Source of the DNA: Bigelowiella natans CCMP2755
Taxonomy: Eukaryota > Cercozoa > Chlorarachniophyceae
Direction of reading: 5' to 3'
Assembly: GCA_000320545.1 (NCBI GenBank)
Contig: ADNK01003482.1
Location: 62,001-126,000 of the forward strand
Length of the DNA: 64,000 nt
This document shows positions 12,740 to 26,695 of this stretch, one piece after another. Both the position numbers and the translations under genes were made by a program. The first letter of the stretch is position 1, and each line of letters begins with the position of its first letter. Below the pieces are notes generated by a model. It did not search any database and had not been told where the DNA came from. It saw nothing but the letters and a program-made list of their open reading frames with translations.

Positions 12740-13440
12740 TGACGCAGGCTCATGCAATTGGGCTCATGTAGAATCACATTCGAGCTGTGATGGAGCGCCT
12801 CTCAACTCTCAATGTGTGTGCACTCAAATCCTAAACAGCGATCGTGGACTGCTGGATGGATCTCCATGATTGATGGATCACGTGGATCAATGACCGAGAT
12901 CTGCAACACAACACACAACACAACACAACAATGATGTCAGGAGATCACAACTATTGTATAAAATATCAGGTAAAACACAGGGCAAATAACACACGCGACA
13001 ACTAACTCCTAGAATGGTAGCGGGTGGCCGTTACCGTTGATGAAACACTGTTTACATAGCCCATGACTTCCGTGCCAGAGCGATGATGCGTCTCCCTGTC
13101 TCCTTCGTGTCTAGTTCTAAGCATTAGACCCTTTCTTATCCATTACCCCACCCTTGGAATTCCTCATCAATAGGGATGGAGCAGTTTAAGGTGTGAAAGT
13201 GAAGATACCCCTGCACCGCCCCCTCGTTTTCACTTCTGCGTTTGTCAATGTAGGACGTACTGTCCAAGGATGAGCTTGAGCGAGGGATCTCAGCGGAGGA
13301 AGTAGGAATTTGATGGATAAGTACATTAAGCATATTGTATTTGAGATAGATGAGTATCTTGCATAGGTCACATTACTGGACCCATTCTCCAGGCAAAGCA
13401 AAGGTTATCAAGATTTGAATAATTTGAGTGTTTGTGCGTT

Positions 13441-13484
<44 letters not shown>

Positions 13485-13540
13485 GTTTTGGAGAGGAGTG
13501 TATCTAAATTCTTTTATACATCCATAAATATGACACACAT

Positions 13541-13586
<46 letters not shown>

Positions 13587-13800
13587 CGTCAATAGCACAC
13601 ATGAAGATTAATATGCAGTCGGACGGAAATCTTCTGTGATTTTTAAATTAGGAGAACATACGTGTATCATTACGTCTGAAAACGTTCACTTGGTGTCTGA
13701 TGATAGAGAAGGTAAATCGATTTTTCGAGGCCTTATGATCGAGTTAGATTATCTTTATTATACTAATTTAAACGATTCTTGAATCTATGATCTTTGGCTT
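12740..13800. other. Intergenic region with (TG)n and (CT)n runs
   Basis: No exon that joins to a neighbour was found. The region holds a (TG)n run at about 13447-13480 and a (CT)n run at about 13544-13583. It lies between the divergent DHHC gene and the plus-strand many-exon gene. Confidence 0.6.
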
Positions 13801-13811
13801 AGTTGTCCACA

Positions 13812-16406
13812 GTGTAAACTTCTGCAACCTCTCCAGGGTGTACGTACAGCCTTATGATGGTACGTATGGGATAGGGATGTGGTATTCTAGAAACCGAAAT
13901 AAGACAGCACAGCAATGTATTTGTTGCATACATGAAGACTACTACAAGTACGCTGCCGTGTCTATTCTGCTCCTAATCTTCTTACACGTCTCACCAGGTG
14001 ACCAACTTCCTCAAATGCAGCTGCAAGCGGTAGTAAGCCACATAACTTTTCAAAATATTTATTCGAAATCATGAACGGCGCAAATAAACGCTGATTATTT
14101 CCTCCCCGGCGTGTATTATCACGGCTGTGTAGCATCACTGTCTGACATGATTCTCTGGGGTCCACGAAACGCATGATGCTGAGGTGGTGTGCACTGTGTT
14201 TTGTAGGGAGTACATCCTCCTCAAGAGCTAAAGCTCAACGTTGAAAGGCCTGGGAACAAAGGTTGTGAGGAGATGTTAGATAAGATAAGCATAGTTTTGT
14301 TTACACTTAAGATGAAGTGTGGATACGGACGGATGATGTGCAGTTTTTGTCTTAACATTTTACTGTTCGATGCTTATAATTTAAAACATATTTAGGAAGA
14401 GGAGGGACGAATTTAATTGTGTTTGTCGCCCATGAAAAGCGGTAATGGGCCGCTTTTCCCGATTGTTAATTATAGTATTCGGATAAGTTGCATCAGCATA
14501 ATCATCGTTAGCACTAAACCATTAACTATCTTAATAACGTGTCTTTCAGCTCCCGGATATCGCACATTCTGGATCAAGCTTATAAGTAAAATAATCATCT
14601 CTAGCATCAGAAACGGCAATATTACTGCTTATCGTTGGATAATGTTGTGCCCCTCACAGTAAGTACGTGATACCGGACATATCCGCCCGTTTGAATTATT
14701 ATTCTCAGGTGCTACATGGTTCGCTCTTACTCGCTGAAGAATATGTAAGCACAACGCACAAAATAGAACACAAAATGGCAATACAGACATTCACACTCAC
14801 ACACGCAAAAAGATATCTACGATTCTGCTTTCGTATAAACTTACAAATGGGATAGTTGTTTGCCAGTGGTATCTGTGGACAAGGAGCAGAGAGAAGACGG
14901 TGATGCTAAACAGAACAGAAAAACATCGAGCAAAGCCACACCGCTGCAGCAGAGGAAAGGTATTGACTACATGTAAGTGAATAACGACAGGAGTTGTTAC
15001 ACGAATGATGTACTGATTTGGATTGGTTCACATCGCTACCACTTGTTTTTATAATCTCTATTCGGTTTGTGTTACACATCTTTACCTTCTCCCTGTTTTT
15101 TCCAGGTGGTCAGATTCCACATCCTGTGTGCAGGCTGAGTCAGGGGTCTTACAAGCGTCTCTTTGAGAAGGTAGCAGCAGCAGCAGTAGTAGTAGTAGTA
15201 ATAGTAGTAGTAGGCCCTGGACGAAATTAGCGTTGTCCCTTCAACCTAACTTCAATATATTAACCACAATCAGCTTTATGAACAATTCATTAACATTTGT
15301 TATTTCCGTCGTCATGCTGTAGAGTTGTTGTTCTTCTTCTTCTCTTTGCTCACCTCCTGCTTTTGTCAATGGCAGCTTCGGGGTGACCTTGTGGCGTGCA
15401 ATAATGTGGAGCAGTGCGCGGAACTTCTTGTAAATACCGCATTATAGATGCACATAAGTTCTGTGCTTTGTCGCTCTATCATTCATCTTCTTCTTCTTTC
15501 TTCTTTATTATTATGACAAAAGGAGCAAATGACAGTAGTAGCGGGTTGCTCTTCATTCTTTTCACTTCAATGCATACCGGTACTACCCCCAATGCTGCTA
15601 GCAATATGTATCTTAAGATACATACGTGGCAAGCTATATATAGTTAGCAGCTGGTTGATAATGTATGTTGTATTAATGCTACATGCAAACAATAGGTACT
15701 GGAAACATGCATCAAAATACTACTCGAGCTACAAAGCTACGTAGCACTATTGCTCCGCACAGACTCAAGTAGTAGTAAACATCATATTGGACGATAATCG
15801 GACTGACACACTCCTAGACGAAGAGATTCAATACGCATAAATATGCATAGTAAAATCTGTGAGCTAATATCATTTTCTGATTGTTTGTAAATCACTGATA
15901 ATCATCCTTATCTTTTTCTCCCCCCGAAGCCTGGCGGTGGCGGCGACACAAGGAGGCGTTGCAGGTAGGGAGACGACGAGAGAGATAACATCGATCGTAT
16001 GTAAATTGAGTAGTGCTATGTATCTCATCAATCTAGATTGTAGAAGCAAAAATGCATGAATGTATGATTCTAAAAGGCCAAGCGAAGTGTCATGGTGTCC
16101 ACGCTGCGTGTAAAGCTGAAGCTCGACCGAAATACAAAGAAACCGGGTGATATTATCATCTTCGTCCTGCTATGAGAGAAGATAGACAAGGGATCACACC
16201 TTGGCGCACCCATATCAAGAGAAACGATTTATAAAGAAAAACTATACGTGCGTGTGAATATATGAGGAATAGCACATATCGAATCCTCCACCTATCCTTG
16301 AGATGTTTTTCTCTGTTCTGCACGTTTGAGGGCAAAGCAGGAGAGTGCTGCTTGTTGTAAGTAGTGTGGATGTGATTCATCTCTTATTCTCTACCCTGAT
16401 CTACTG

Positions 16407-16437
<31 letters not shown>

Positions 16438-16814
16438 CTACTGCTACTCGATTAGCATTCGAGTTCTTTCGGGAGGAGAGAGGCCTCAAGATCTTCTTTG
16501 ATGGGGTGGTGGATGATCAACTTTAGTTACAGCACAGAAATAGTCGCTACAAATCACAAACTATTCAATATATGATGATAGCCGTCGAGCTATATTTTGC
16601 CTTGATTGACGAAGACCAATTTGCATAGGCTTCTCTTTGAATGATCTATTCATCAAATATTATTATTTATTTATTGTATTTGGAACGAGCGTCATCATTA
16701 ATGTATTTATTCTTTGTCTCTATCATCATCAATCAAGGGCCATGAAAACATCAAAATGGGCGATTATATCGTGAAAGGTGGGTTACGTTCAACTGTGTAT
16801 CCTTTCGTAAGAAA

Positions 16815-16857
<43 letters not shown>

Positions 16858-16863
16858 TATATA

Positions 16864-16901
<38 letters not shown>

Positions 16902-17023
16902 TGGCAGGAAGGAGGCTCGCTGGCCTTGATGATGAGGCCCAACAAGCGGTGCGTGACAACATAAATGCTACATATAAGATGATGCGTTTGACCACCTTCT
17001 ACTTCTTCCCCCTCCCTCCCATG

Positions 17024-17063
<40 letters not shown>

Positions 17064-19530
17064 TTGTGTATTTTCTGTTATCATGCATGCACATTCTATT
17101 TGACAAGAATTAGCTGTTGTGGTCCGCCATCTGCATTACTCCCTTTGCGCTTTATCCACCGACATCGTTATCGATACTACCCTACCATCCCTTTCCCTCA
17201 TCCATCTGCATTTTATCCCCCCCCCCCCCCCCTCTCTCTTGCTCGCCTATGTTAAGGCGTGGGAGAAGTATAAGTATAACGGGGCGTACCTCTCCGTCGA
17301 ACGTCAAAATGACCGTGAAACAATGAAGGTAATTACTGCTCTTTGCAGTGATACGGTGATTGTGCCTTTTGCATCTCCGTGAGCATGTGTATTTTGCACG
17401 TATGATACAGGCACTAAATGAGAAGGCAAACAGGGAAGGAGAACTGACGTAAGATGCCTACAGATTCTAACCAGAAGTTTATCGATGAATATGTGTGTTG
17501 TATGATATACGTGCAGCTCATTCCATGCATCAGCACTACGGTGTTGCTCGGCAAGTTTTTCTCTCTTATCACGAGTGTACCAAGCGTCCTTCGCTGCCCC
17601 ACTTCGCATGCGGAAGATGGCTATTCAACAAAGCGATGATGGAACCTCAAGCAGCGGCATTAAAGGCAAGAGAGGCAGCATATTATTTCACAGATGTTTA
17701 CACATATGAATGAATTAACAACACGAAGTGGAGATGATGCAAGGAGGCGTGTGTGCGGACGTGCTGATTCTTCTATGCTCAGATAACTGTTCTAAACATG
17801 TTCCTCCTGCCTCTTACATCCTCTATCTTTACTTTCTCTCTCTCCTTCTTCCCCTCCCTCTCTTTCCTCAGAAATTTTGAAAGCGGTACTCATGGGCACG
17901 GAGATGCCTACTGGCGAAGAAGTAGAGGTGACAGTAGTAGTGAATTGTAACAAGCCGACAAGCATTGTAGGCCCTAGAATCCTGCACCCTTCTCAGCTCA
18001 CTAGTTATTGTCTGTCCGTATGTGTTTTTATCTATGTGATGGTCCTGTCACGCAACTATTTATTATTTCAAATTATAAGGACGACTCGCTGAGGAGATCA
18101 ACAAGAGGACTCGAGTAATGAACTACTGATTGATGCAGATAATGGACTCTACTTCGTGCATCGTAAAGTGTGAAAATTCGATTCTTGATAAATATTGTAC
18201 TCTCTCAGAGCTTTGCAAAGGATTAGAAAGACGCTGAAGTCCAGTCTGAGAGGGTAATAAGCTAGTGCGCCACTACTCAAGGACGCACAGAACGCAAACA
18301 CACGCCACACAATTATAAGAATTTTATCTTGTGAAGACAAAGCATTCGTACATATCTCGCCGACGACAAGAGAAATGAATTATATGACAATATTCCTTAT
18401 CTCACGCCCATGCGTCGTTGTCATCGAGTCTCTTCTATCGGATGATGGGAATGATTTGTGGAAATGTATTGTTATCCGTTTTAACTACACATTCCTCAGT
18501 ATAAGGTATTGAACACTGATGATGGCGATTTCTTCGCAGAGAATCAGGAGTGCTTTCTGGTGGGAAGAAAGGTTCAGGTATCTTACGTTTGTTGAAGAAT
18601 GTCGGCTCCAAACACACACGCGCGCGCGCGCGCGCACACATACACACACACACACACACACAGAATAATACTGAATATGCCTTTGCGATTATCCAACAAC
18701 ATATAATGATGTTCATATTGTTTATAGTCCTCCAGCAGCAGTTCAAGATTCCCAATCTCAGTAAGAACAAACTATTTTTTTTAAAGAAAGTTTTTGGCCT
18801 TAACATATTACTAGCACAGAAGATATCTCTCTCCTCCCCCCGTATCTCTTTGTTACACACACACACACACACACACGCGCGCGCATGCAGAGAGAGAACA
18901 AAGTGCAATATGTGCATCTGCTCGTCTGAATGAAATTTCTGTTATTGTCCCGACTGTTTTTATGGTTGCCTTTCGTCACTAAAGTGTGAGTATTTTTGGT
19001 TATTTTCCCTCAGAAGCACTACCACCATTGCAAGCCAAAGACGAGAAGAAGGCAACACGCGGCGGGCCTCTTCCCGACAGCAAACAGCGAGCTGCTACAA
19101 AGCCTACAGCTGAATCACTCGACAAGGCTGAAGACCAGGCACTCACTATTCCTTCATAAATGATTATAGTGATGATGGTGATGATAATGATGGTGATGAT
19201 GATGACAGCCGACAACGATTATCGTGCTTGTCCTGATGGTGATTGATATGAATGAAGATGATGACAAGTAGTGCCTTATGCAGCTGCTTTCTCTACGTTC
19301 GAGGAGGAAATTGAAATAGTAATATAACCGGAAGTGGTGAGCATGGACGATGGCTCTATGAAAGAAGACAGTATAGTAAGCATAATATATGAATATGTAC
19401 ATCGTAGGATGCCTTCGAGCTGCTTATCGAAAGAACGTGTCATATGCAGGTAATATAAGAGTTGTGGTAGTTACCAAAAGAAACGTACGAAAAAGAAAAA
19501 GAAATAACAGTAGCAGAAGCAGCCCCTCTC

Positions 19531-19563
<33 letters not shown>

Positions 19564-20893
19564 TCGCTCCAATATTGTCGCAACATCTCCTGTAATTGTT
19601 TGTTTGGGGTGCTGCAGACGTGCGGTATATCTTCTTCTTTGATCGTTTGTACCCCTACTATCATACAAATAGATGGAGGCTTTTGCAGCAATTCTGCAGA
19701 TGACCGAGGGTAGTGTGAAAGCACATCACCAAACGCATATCTTCTTTTCATGTATCATCATCATCGTCGTTGTCATCGTCATCGTCATGATCGTATTCAA
19801 ATGTGTTGTTTTGTATCTTCATCTTACAATGCAACATATCAGATCCAGATATCGAGAATGTGATCAAGAGTAACATCACTGAGGTACGTCTTATCCTGCG
19901 AGACTCTGGGACAAAAAATTAACTTTTTGGAGAGGGGAGGGGGTGGAGAAGGGGGCTCCGATAAATTGGATGATGATCTAGCTCGTTTGTCTGTGAATAT
20001 CCTCATAATGTAGTGTCAAGATGACGACTAATTTCTTCTCCTCCCTTAGGTGTTGAAAGGCGGATTTGATTTTCATCAGCACACCGAACGTCTAGCCAGA
20101 ATTCTTTTCCATACTGCAAATCTGGTAATATATTTGCCGGATATCAAAATACCATCTACAACTTCCTTCTCCTCTTTTACAAAGCAAATGTGGCCAGGAC
20201 CTTGGTGTGCACGCTCCCAATTGCTTATTTTGAAAGTATCTTCTGAGTTGTTTATGACTGCTGTGTCGCAGACCAAGAACGCGGAATTCACTGCGACAGC
20301 AGGGTTTTATTTGTACCAGTACACACTGGTGGGTGAGTGAGTGAGTGATTGAGTGAGTAATGAGGAGGAACAACCTCGGTCCAGCGCAACCCATAATAAT
20401 AATAATAATTATAATAATATAAAATAGTAATGATAGGGTATGATGGCTATGATCATAAAATAATGAGATACTTTATCCGATATAAGCTGTTGATACTAGA
20501 AAGTGATTAGTGCTGGCGTGCATGCATGTTGTAGGGGGCCAAAGCGCTATTAGATGCGTCGGAGAAGGGATTTCTCAAGCAGGTCTTCTTCCATTCGATT
20601 CTTCCATGATCTCTCTATCTCCCTCTCTTTCTCTCTCGATTTTCTTCCTGTCATCATCCCTTCTCAGTACTGAAGACATTAGGCGAAATACTACTTTGAG
20701 AGTTTATCTTTCTCCTTGCTTTCTTCACCACAAATACCAGGTTGCGAAACTCAGTGGAATAACAATCAAGGCATTGTCAAGAGGTTTCAACCGGATTCGA
20801 CGGGCACGGAAAGTTTTAAGCACAAGCCCCAACCTTCGCTACTATATGCTTTCACTCCCGCTTTTAGAGGCGTTATTGAAAAAATTATCGTGA
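13812..20893 (+). CDS. Unrecognised many-exon protein; limits approximate
   Basis: A chain of short plus-strand exons with GT-AG edges and no repeats inside them, separated by microsatellite-rich introns. Readings include GDQLPQMQLQA (about 14000), GVHPPQELKLNVERPGNK joined in phase to APGYRTFWIKL (14209, 14551), GQIPHPVCRLSQGSYKRLFE (15108), LRGDLVACNNVEQCAELL (15377), EAKMHECMILKGQAKCHG (16040), GLDDEAQQAVRDNINATYK (16920), AWEKYKYNGAYLSVERQND (17256), EALPPLQAKDEKKATRGG (19011), DPDIENVIKSNITE (19840), VLKGGFDFHQHTERLARILF (20050) and GAKALLDASEKGFLKQ (20535). A last exon from 20751 ends at 20893. I do not recognise the family. It looks largely helical and soluble, and I saw no clear signal peptide or membrane helix. 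It could be two genes. The first exon was not found. Confidence 0.45.
16402..16437. repeat. (CTA)n trinucleotide microsatellite
   Basis: About 36 bp of CTA/ACT repeats in an intron of the 13.8-20.9 kb gene. Confidence 0.95.
16816..16899. repeat. Compound (AT)n-(AC)n-(TG)n microsatellite
   Basis: AT run, then AC run, then TG run within 84 bp. The AC and TG blocks are complementary to each other across a short spacer, so the whole tract can form a hairpin. It lies immediately before the acceptor of the exon that reads GLDDEAQQAV. Confidence 0.95.
17022..17061. repeat. (TA)n microsatellite
   Basis: Perfect TA run of about 36 bp within an intron of the same gene; a 15-16 base poly-C tract follows at about 17217. 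Confidence 0.95.
18608..18662. repeat. Compound (CA)n-(CG)n-(CA)n run
   Basis: Alternating purine-pyrimidine tract with a central CGCGCG block, a classic Z-DNA-forming type of sequence. A second CA/CG run lies at 18856-18886. Confidence 0.95.
19531..19566. repeat. (CT)n microsatellite
   Basis: CT run of about 36 bp with one interruption, intronic in the 13.8-20.9 kb gene. A GAT-type run lies at about 19160-19206. Confidence 0.9.
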
Positions 20894-20959
20894 AGGAATT
20901 ATCAATGCAGTACTTTCCACCTATGCAGCAGATTGCTTAGAATGTTGCCACCAGGAATT

Positions 20960-21327
20960 CTTACCGCTTCTTGATATAATATTGACACATGTCGCACGTG
21001 CCATGTTCAGTTTGAATCCTGCGTCACGGCATTGCGCATTTCATGCTACGTTATGACATTAATAGGCATCGTACAATGAAAAAAGTGCGCTGTGTGCACT
21101 CCAATGATGCACACATGTGGCACATGCTAGCATGGTTTGTCACGTTCTCATCAAAGCAACGTGCATGACACTGTGCACATGCATGCATTTGGACTGAACT
21201 GGCCCGCTTGCCTGTGAGTCATGTGCAGCATTACACGCTGTTGTGTTGCTCGCCCACTAGCCACCACGATGCAGACTGCATGTCTGCCATGGCACACACA
21301 CACACATGCTAACACACGTGTGGTGTC
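20960..21327. other. TGCA/CATG-rich island flanking a LINE fragment
   Basis: No exon seen. The stretch is enriched in tgcac, catgc and gcatg words and runs directly into the LINE 3' fragment. Confidence 0.5.
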
Positions 21328-21655
21328 ATGAAAGACATGGATCATCTCCTACAATGCGAGGCATGCGAACACCAACAGTTCAGATTGTGCAACCAATTGA
21401 ATGCCATCATGAATCGAAACGATGAGACGAAACGACTGACTGAAGATGAAAAAGAGGCACGGACCGCTGTGCGCACCGCACGACATCGAAGACAGGATGC
21501 AGATGCTTTCAAATAAGTGCATGAAACACACAACAGACGGAAAAAACAGATGCAATCTGAGTGCTGTAGCCGCTGCTTTGTGCAGCTACACCAGGATGAC
21601 CATGGAAAAGATTTGATCATTTCATTGCATCCGTCTCACACATGTGAACATGTGT
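21328..21655 (+). mobile_element. 3' fragment of a non-LTR retrotransposon (LINE), broken
   Basis: The reading DMDHLLQCEACEHQQ and MNRNDETKRLTEDEKE is the C-terminal zinc-finger end of a LINE reverse transcriptase, nearly the same as the copy at 34.8-35.2 kb. A stop at about 21515 is followed in another frame by MKHTTDGKNRCNLSAVAAA, so the copy is frameshifted. It ends in the tail words found in other copies (gtctcacatgtg). The 5' end is truncated at about 21320; no further reverse transcriptase sequence lies upstream. Confidence 0.8.
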
Positions 21656-22029
21656 GCATGCATTATCTGCTCGATCACAAAGAAACAAACAAACGTCACA
21701 ATAAACACGCACTACTCTTGGCAGTCCTGATCTGCTATGACGGTCCTCGCTCTGCCCGCCGTACATCAGATGCAGCATGCTTGCTGCCGCTGCTACGTGC
21801 TGCAGTCAAGCGCAGTGGAAAATCTAGAGTTGTAACATTTCTATCCTTAACGAGGAGCTTAGTCGTCGAAGCTGCTGTCTCCTGGTCCCCCCCCTCGTCC
21901 TCTCTTAAAACAGGCCCAAGTAACCCGCACGGCCCGCCTTCCATATGTAAACATTTTCATCTTGGTACTTCATTTGCCATAGAGTGAGATAAACGTTCCA
22001 TAATTTTCTTTTATGAACCATCCCATCTT

Positions 22030-22031
22030 CC

Positions 22032-22067
<36 letters not shown>

Positions 22068-22068
22068 A
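22030..22068. repeat. (CTA)n microsatellite
   Basis: About 36 bp of perfect CTA repeat, just beyond the last recognised exon of the minus-strand gene. Confidence 0.95.
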
Positions 22069-22081
22069 TGCTACTAGTAGT

Positions 22082-23417
22082 ACCACAGCACTACCGGGTA
22101 AGATGCAGGCCTGAAGAGCTAGGTAGGATTCAAGAGCAAATACGACATGTGCGAGAGATTCGCCTCGGTACCTTTTGGTTAGTAGATACACAGTAACGTC
22201 GTTTAACCAATCACCACTAAATTCCTATCATCATCATCATCATCAGCAGCAGCAGCAGCATCATCAATATCGTCACTTGTTTATTATGCTATACATGTTT
22301 TTCCTGTGATTATGCCGGAATCCGCCTACTTTCCACTCCTTTTGCAACCTCCTCCCTTAACAATGAGAGGAAGAAATAGATAGATAGATAGAGAGAGAGC
22401 AACGAGAGGGAGAGTGTATCAGAGAACAATGTAGAACACAAGCATTGTACGCACTCACGCACATTGGATAATTGTCGCCTTCTGTGCTCGTAGAAGGTCT
22501 GATGCAGTACGATTAGCGCCTGGAAGGCTGTACCCTGTGGCTCCTGAGGGGGGGGAACGGATGGGGGTAAACAAAAATAGTAATACGTCATCGTCACTGT
22601 GACAACAACATCCCACTACTCCTTTGATTCCTCGTGGTCATCATTGCATTGGTGATTACATGTACAACGAGCAGTAAGAGGACAAGAAAACAACCGAAGA
22701 AAGTGCTGATGGTGTTCAACGTCTGCAGCAGCGCTGCTTCGGTTGGAATCGAGGAATGGTTTCTCTCCGCTGATGTCATCATGTATAGTAGCGACGATAA
22801 GAAGAACAAGAACAAGAACAACAACAAGTGATAGTAAGGACTGTGAAGAGGGAGCAGTGGGACTTCAAACAATAGGAATACTCAATGATTTTACTACCAA
22901 CATTAAGGAAAGTTTCTCAGCTATGAAAAAAATGGTATTTGATGAAAAATATAGACAGATAGATGTGGTATTATTTTGTCCTCCTTCTCCCAATCTCGTC
23001 CACGTACTTTTCAGGGAGCTTGAAGTAGAAACAGAAGCAGCAGAAGCAGCGGCGTATTGCTCCCACGCGATGTTGTAGATCTGATTGTAATAGCAGCAGA
23101 AGCAGCAGAACAGTAACAACAACAACAACAACAACAACAACAACGACAACGACAAACAACAACCGTGGTATCTATGCTATCACCACAAGAAACCCCATAA
23201 GCATCATCGTCATCATCATCAACATCATCATCTATACACGATTGTCTATCATTATACACTGCTACTACTACTGCTGCTTCTATACGATCTACCCAAGACA
23301 AAAAGTCTCTTATACGCTCACACAGTGCAGGTTCCTCCAAGCTATCAGAAGGGAGACAGAGAGGAGGATCGATATTATCGTGGGGGGGGACAACAATGAG
23401 AAGGTGGAATTCACGTC

Positions 23418-23458
<41 letters not shown>

Positions 23459-24167
23459 AACTGCAGTACGATCAACAACAACGATTGCAAAGAGACGGTT
23501 TGTATTTCCCCTCCACATAAGGTTTTTATTCATAACACAGCTCAAAGGACAAATAATCGTTTTTTTGAGTACTCTCTCTTCCTAGATGTGGTTGTTATTT
23601 CTTTTCGCGTCACTCTCTTCGTTGTTGTGCTACAATTACTACTACTACTACTCTTTGGTTCCCCAGGCAGCATATTCACAATTGTAGCTAAATGCAGACA
23701 ATGCGGCAACGACTCTCTGATGGATAGTATTATTAGGAGCCAGAGGGAAGAGTAAGAGTAGCAGTAGCAGTAGTAATAGCAGTAGTAGCAATAGCAATAT
23801 ATACTAGTGATGAAAATGGCATGAGAGGAATGGTGGTTGTGATGATGAGTGGAAGTGAAATTGTGAGCTATTCCTCGTGCTATTGTGGTGGTTGTTGTTG
23901 TTGTTGTTGTTGTATATTGCATGTTACACCCGATCATGATACAGTTTTGAGGGGGGGGAGAAGCACCTGTCCTCTTTCCACAGCTTCTATATCACTCTCA
24001 GTCTACAAGATATGTGTTTATCACATCGCAAGGTATGCACTAGTGATGGTGGTGGTGATGATGATGATGATAGAAAATAGAAGGAAACTTGGAGTGAGAC
24101 AGCTAATATGTTTAACATATGACCCCCTCCTCTCTAGTGAGCTCTACTATTCGATACTACTACACTA

Positions 24168-24199
<32 letters not shown>

Positions 24200-24402
24200 A
24201 CTACTACTACCCCTCCATGATGGTGAGTGAGGAAATCATATCCATCAGCATTTACGAGGACAGGGTGATCACGATAAATCATCGGCACGTTAGAATCATC
24301 CGTATCCTTCATAATGCAGCAACATCGAGTCGATGTGTTGGTAGTAGTAGTTGTAGTAGTAGAAGTAGTAGGCTTGTTGGCATACAATAGATTATGATGT
24401 TA

Positions 24403-24438
<36 letters not shown>

Positions 24439-26171
24439 CTACATTAGGAAGGAATCACTGCGGAAGAGATGCTGGGCAGATGTGTTGAACGAACGGCAAC
24501 ACTTAGAAAACACATTTATCCTAAAACTACTCTGTAGCGTGGTAGTCAAAGTTTGCATGCTGTACCGCACCTCATTGCTCTCGAGCAGTGTTGCCGTCAT
24601 GTTCGTGTATTGCAATGAATTTGCGTAGTTTGTGACGATAGCGATATCGGTTAGATTTGCTGCAATTCCTGCTGTTCCCCGGTCCCTCCAATCTCCTACT
24701 GATTGATCGTTGGTTGTGATGATGGCTTCACCATCTTCGTTGCTGTAATAGCTCTTTCCACCATCAATAGCGGGTACTGCAGGAGAAGGAAGAGAAGAGG
24801 AGGGGGGGGGACAAGATGCGGTTTGTTTTGCATATAGGCTGCTAGCCATTCCGAGGGCAGCAACCGCTTTCACTCTGTGGGTGCGATAATAGGAGTACAA
24901 GTGTGGAGGAGGAGGAGGAAAGGAGGAAAGCTTTGATGAGCGAGTATAAGAGGAAGAATAGGGTTATAATAATGTGAGAGTCGAAGATTGACTGGTAAAT
25001 CAAAAATAGAGATAGATGCAAGGTGACAGCGGCTACAGCATTCTCACTTTAGTATCGCTGAGCTCACCATGTCATCACCATTTTACTTCATAGTATTCAC
25101 CCCCTCCTCCTCCTCCTCCTCCTCCTCCTCCTTGTGGTTGATCTTCTTCTTCTCCTTCTACTAGTAGTTCATTTGATTGCATATGTCTCATTTGATGTCA
25201 TTCATACAGTTGAGCGAGGAACTCCGCGCCCAGTTTGTGTGATATCTGTTTAACCTGCAGGAGAGTAGTAGGCGATTATGAGAGGGGAGAGAAGGAGTGA
25301 AATATCTTCTCGATAGCAGTATTTTCTTGATGTGATCATGGAGGGTGGTGAGCACTATCTCTCTCATCCAACCCTATGAGATTCTCCACCACAACCACAA
25401 CAACACACAACATCTATATATTCACGAAGAAGGGGCTATTTATTGATGCAGCTACTACCTCCTTTTGGTGCTGCTCGTACCACAGAAAGCTCTTTATAGA
25501 TACTCGCATAAAATCGTCGCGAATGTTTCCGATCTCCTCCCAGAAGTCCCCTCCCCACATGCTCATGTCTTTGTCTACATCGATTTCGTGGCGCTCGTCG
25601 TCCTCTTCATTTTGATCAAAGGAGGAGGGTGAAGATGAAGAAGAAGAAGCTTCTTTTCGCCTGACCCCCCCCTCTTGTTCCATAGGTAGATTTGAGGAGG
25701 AGGGGGAGTCTGGGATAGAAGTAATGCACAGTAGCAGCACCAGCAAAGTATTAATTTGTAGTTAGGATATATTATAAGCGAGTAGCATCCACGCTAAATC
25801 ATCATCATCATAATGCTTGCAACCCGCCTTTGCATCATCATTAATAAAATGCAATACTACTCGTCACTACTCTTCCTCCTTTCCCCACATTATACTTATG
25901 TTTGCATAATATATATACACACATACACACACACACATACACACACACACATAGATATATCACTTTTGCTGCTTTGCTGGTCCATGTTCGTTGAAGTCTT
26001 CGAGAGGATGACCACGAGAGCCATAAGCTCCATTAGCTGATGGATTCAAAGCAAACATCAACAAAATGGCCAGTACCTTCAGGAATGTCATTATAGTACG
26101 TATGTGCTGCATGTTCGATGAATCCACAGAATCCTTGCCTCTGCTCTTTCTACTACTACCACTGCTACTAT

Positions 26172-26204
<33 letters not shown>

Positions 26205-26628
26205 CAGTGGTAACGTGCTTGCAGGGTCTATACCCTTTATCAGCCCCGTAGTATGATCCAGTCGTAGCATCACCTCACGATAAAACTTAGGCGCTTGTGG
26301 CAGAATAAAGAAGAATAATCGAAGGGGGGGGGGGGATAGGGAACAGCAGCATGTTACTTCACACATGTATGATGGCAATGGCATTGACGATGATGATGAT
26401 GATATGACGATAGTCATTGCAGCTGCTTCTCCTCACTAGTGACGAGTGATCTTATTTCATGTCTGAGTACATCCTCTTCTTCCTCCCCCCCCCACTACTA
26501 CTATTGCAGTAATAGTAGTTGTGCGTGATCATAGAGACTATATAATACAACTTCGTCGCAGCAATTCGCTTTCAGGAAGCACTCCAAACTTTGTAGCTGA
26601 TTAGCGATAGAACCATACTCACTACACA

Positions 26629-26695
<67 letters not shown>

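Noticed and set aside
22310-24390. Many frames on both strands made of poly-Ser, poly-Leu, poly-Tyr or poly-His
   Set aside because: All are translations of trinucleotide microsatellites inside introns.
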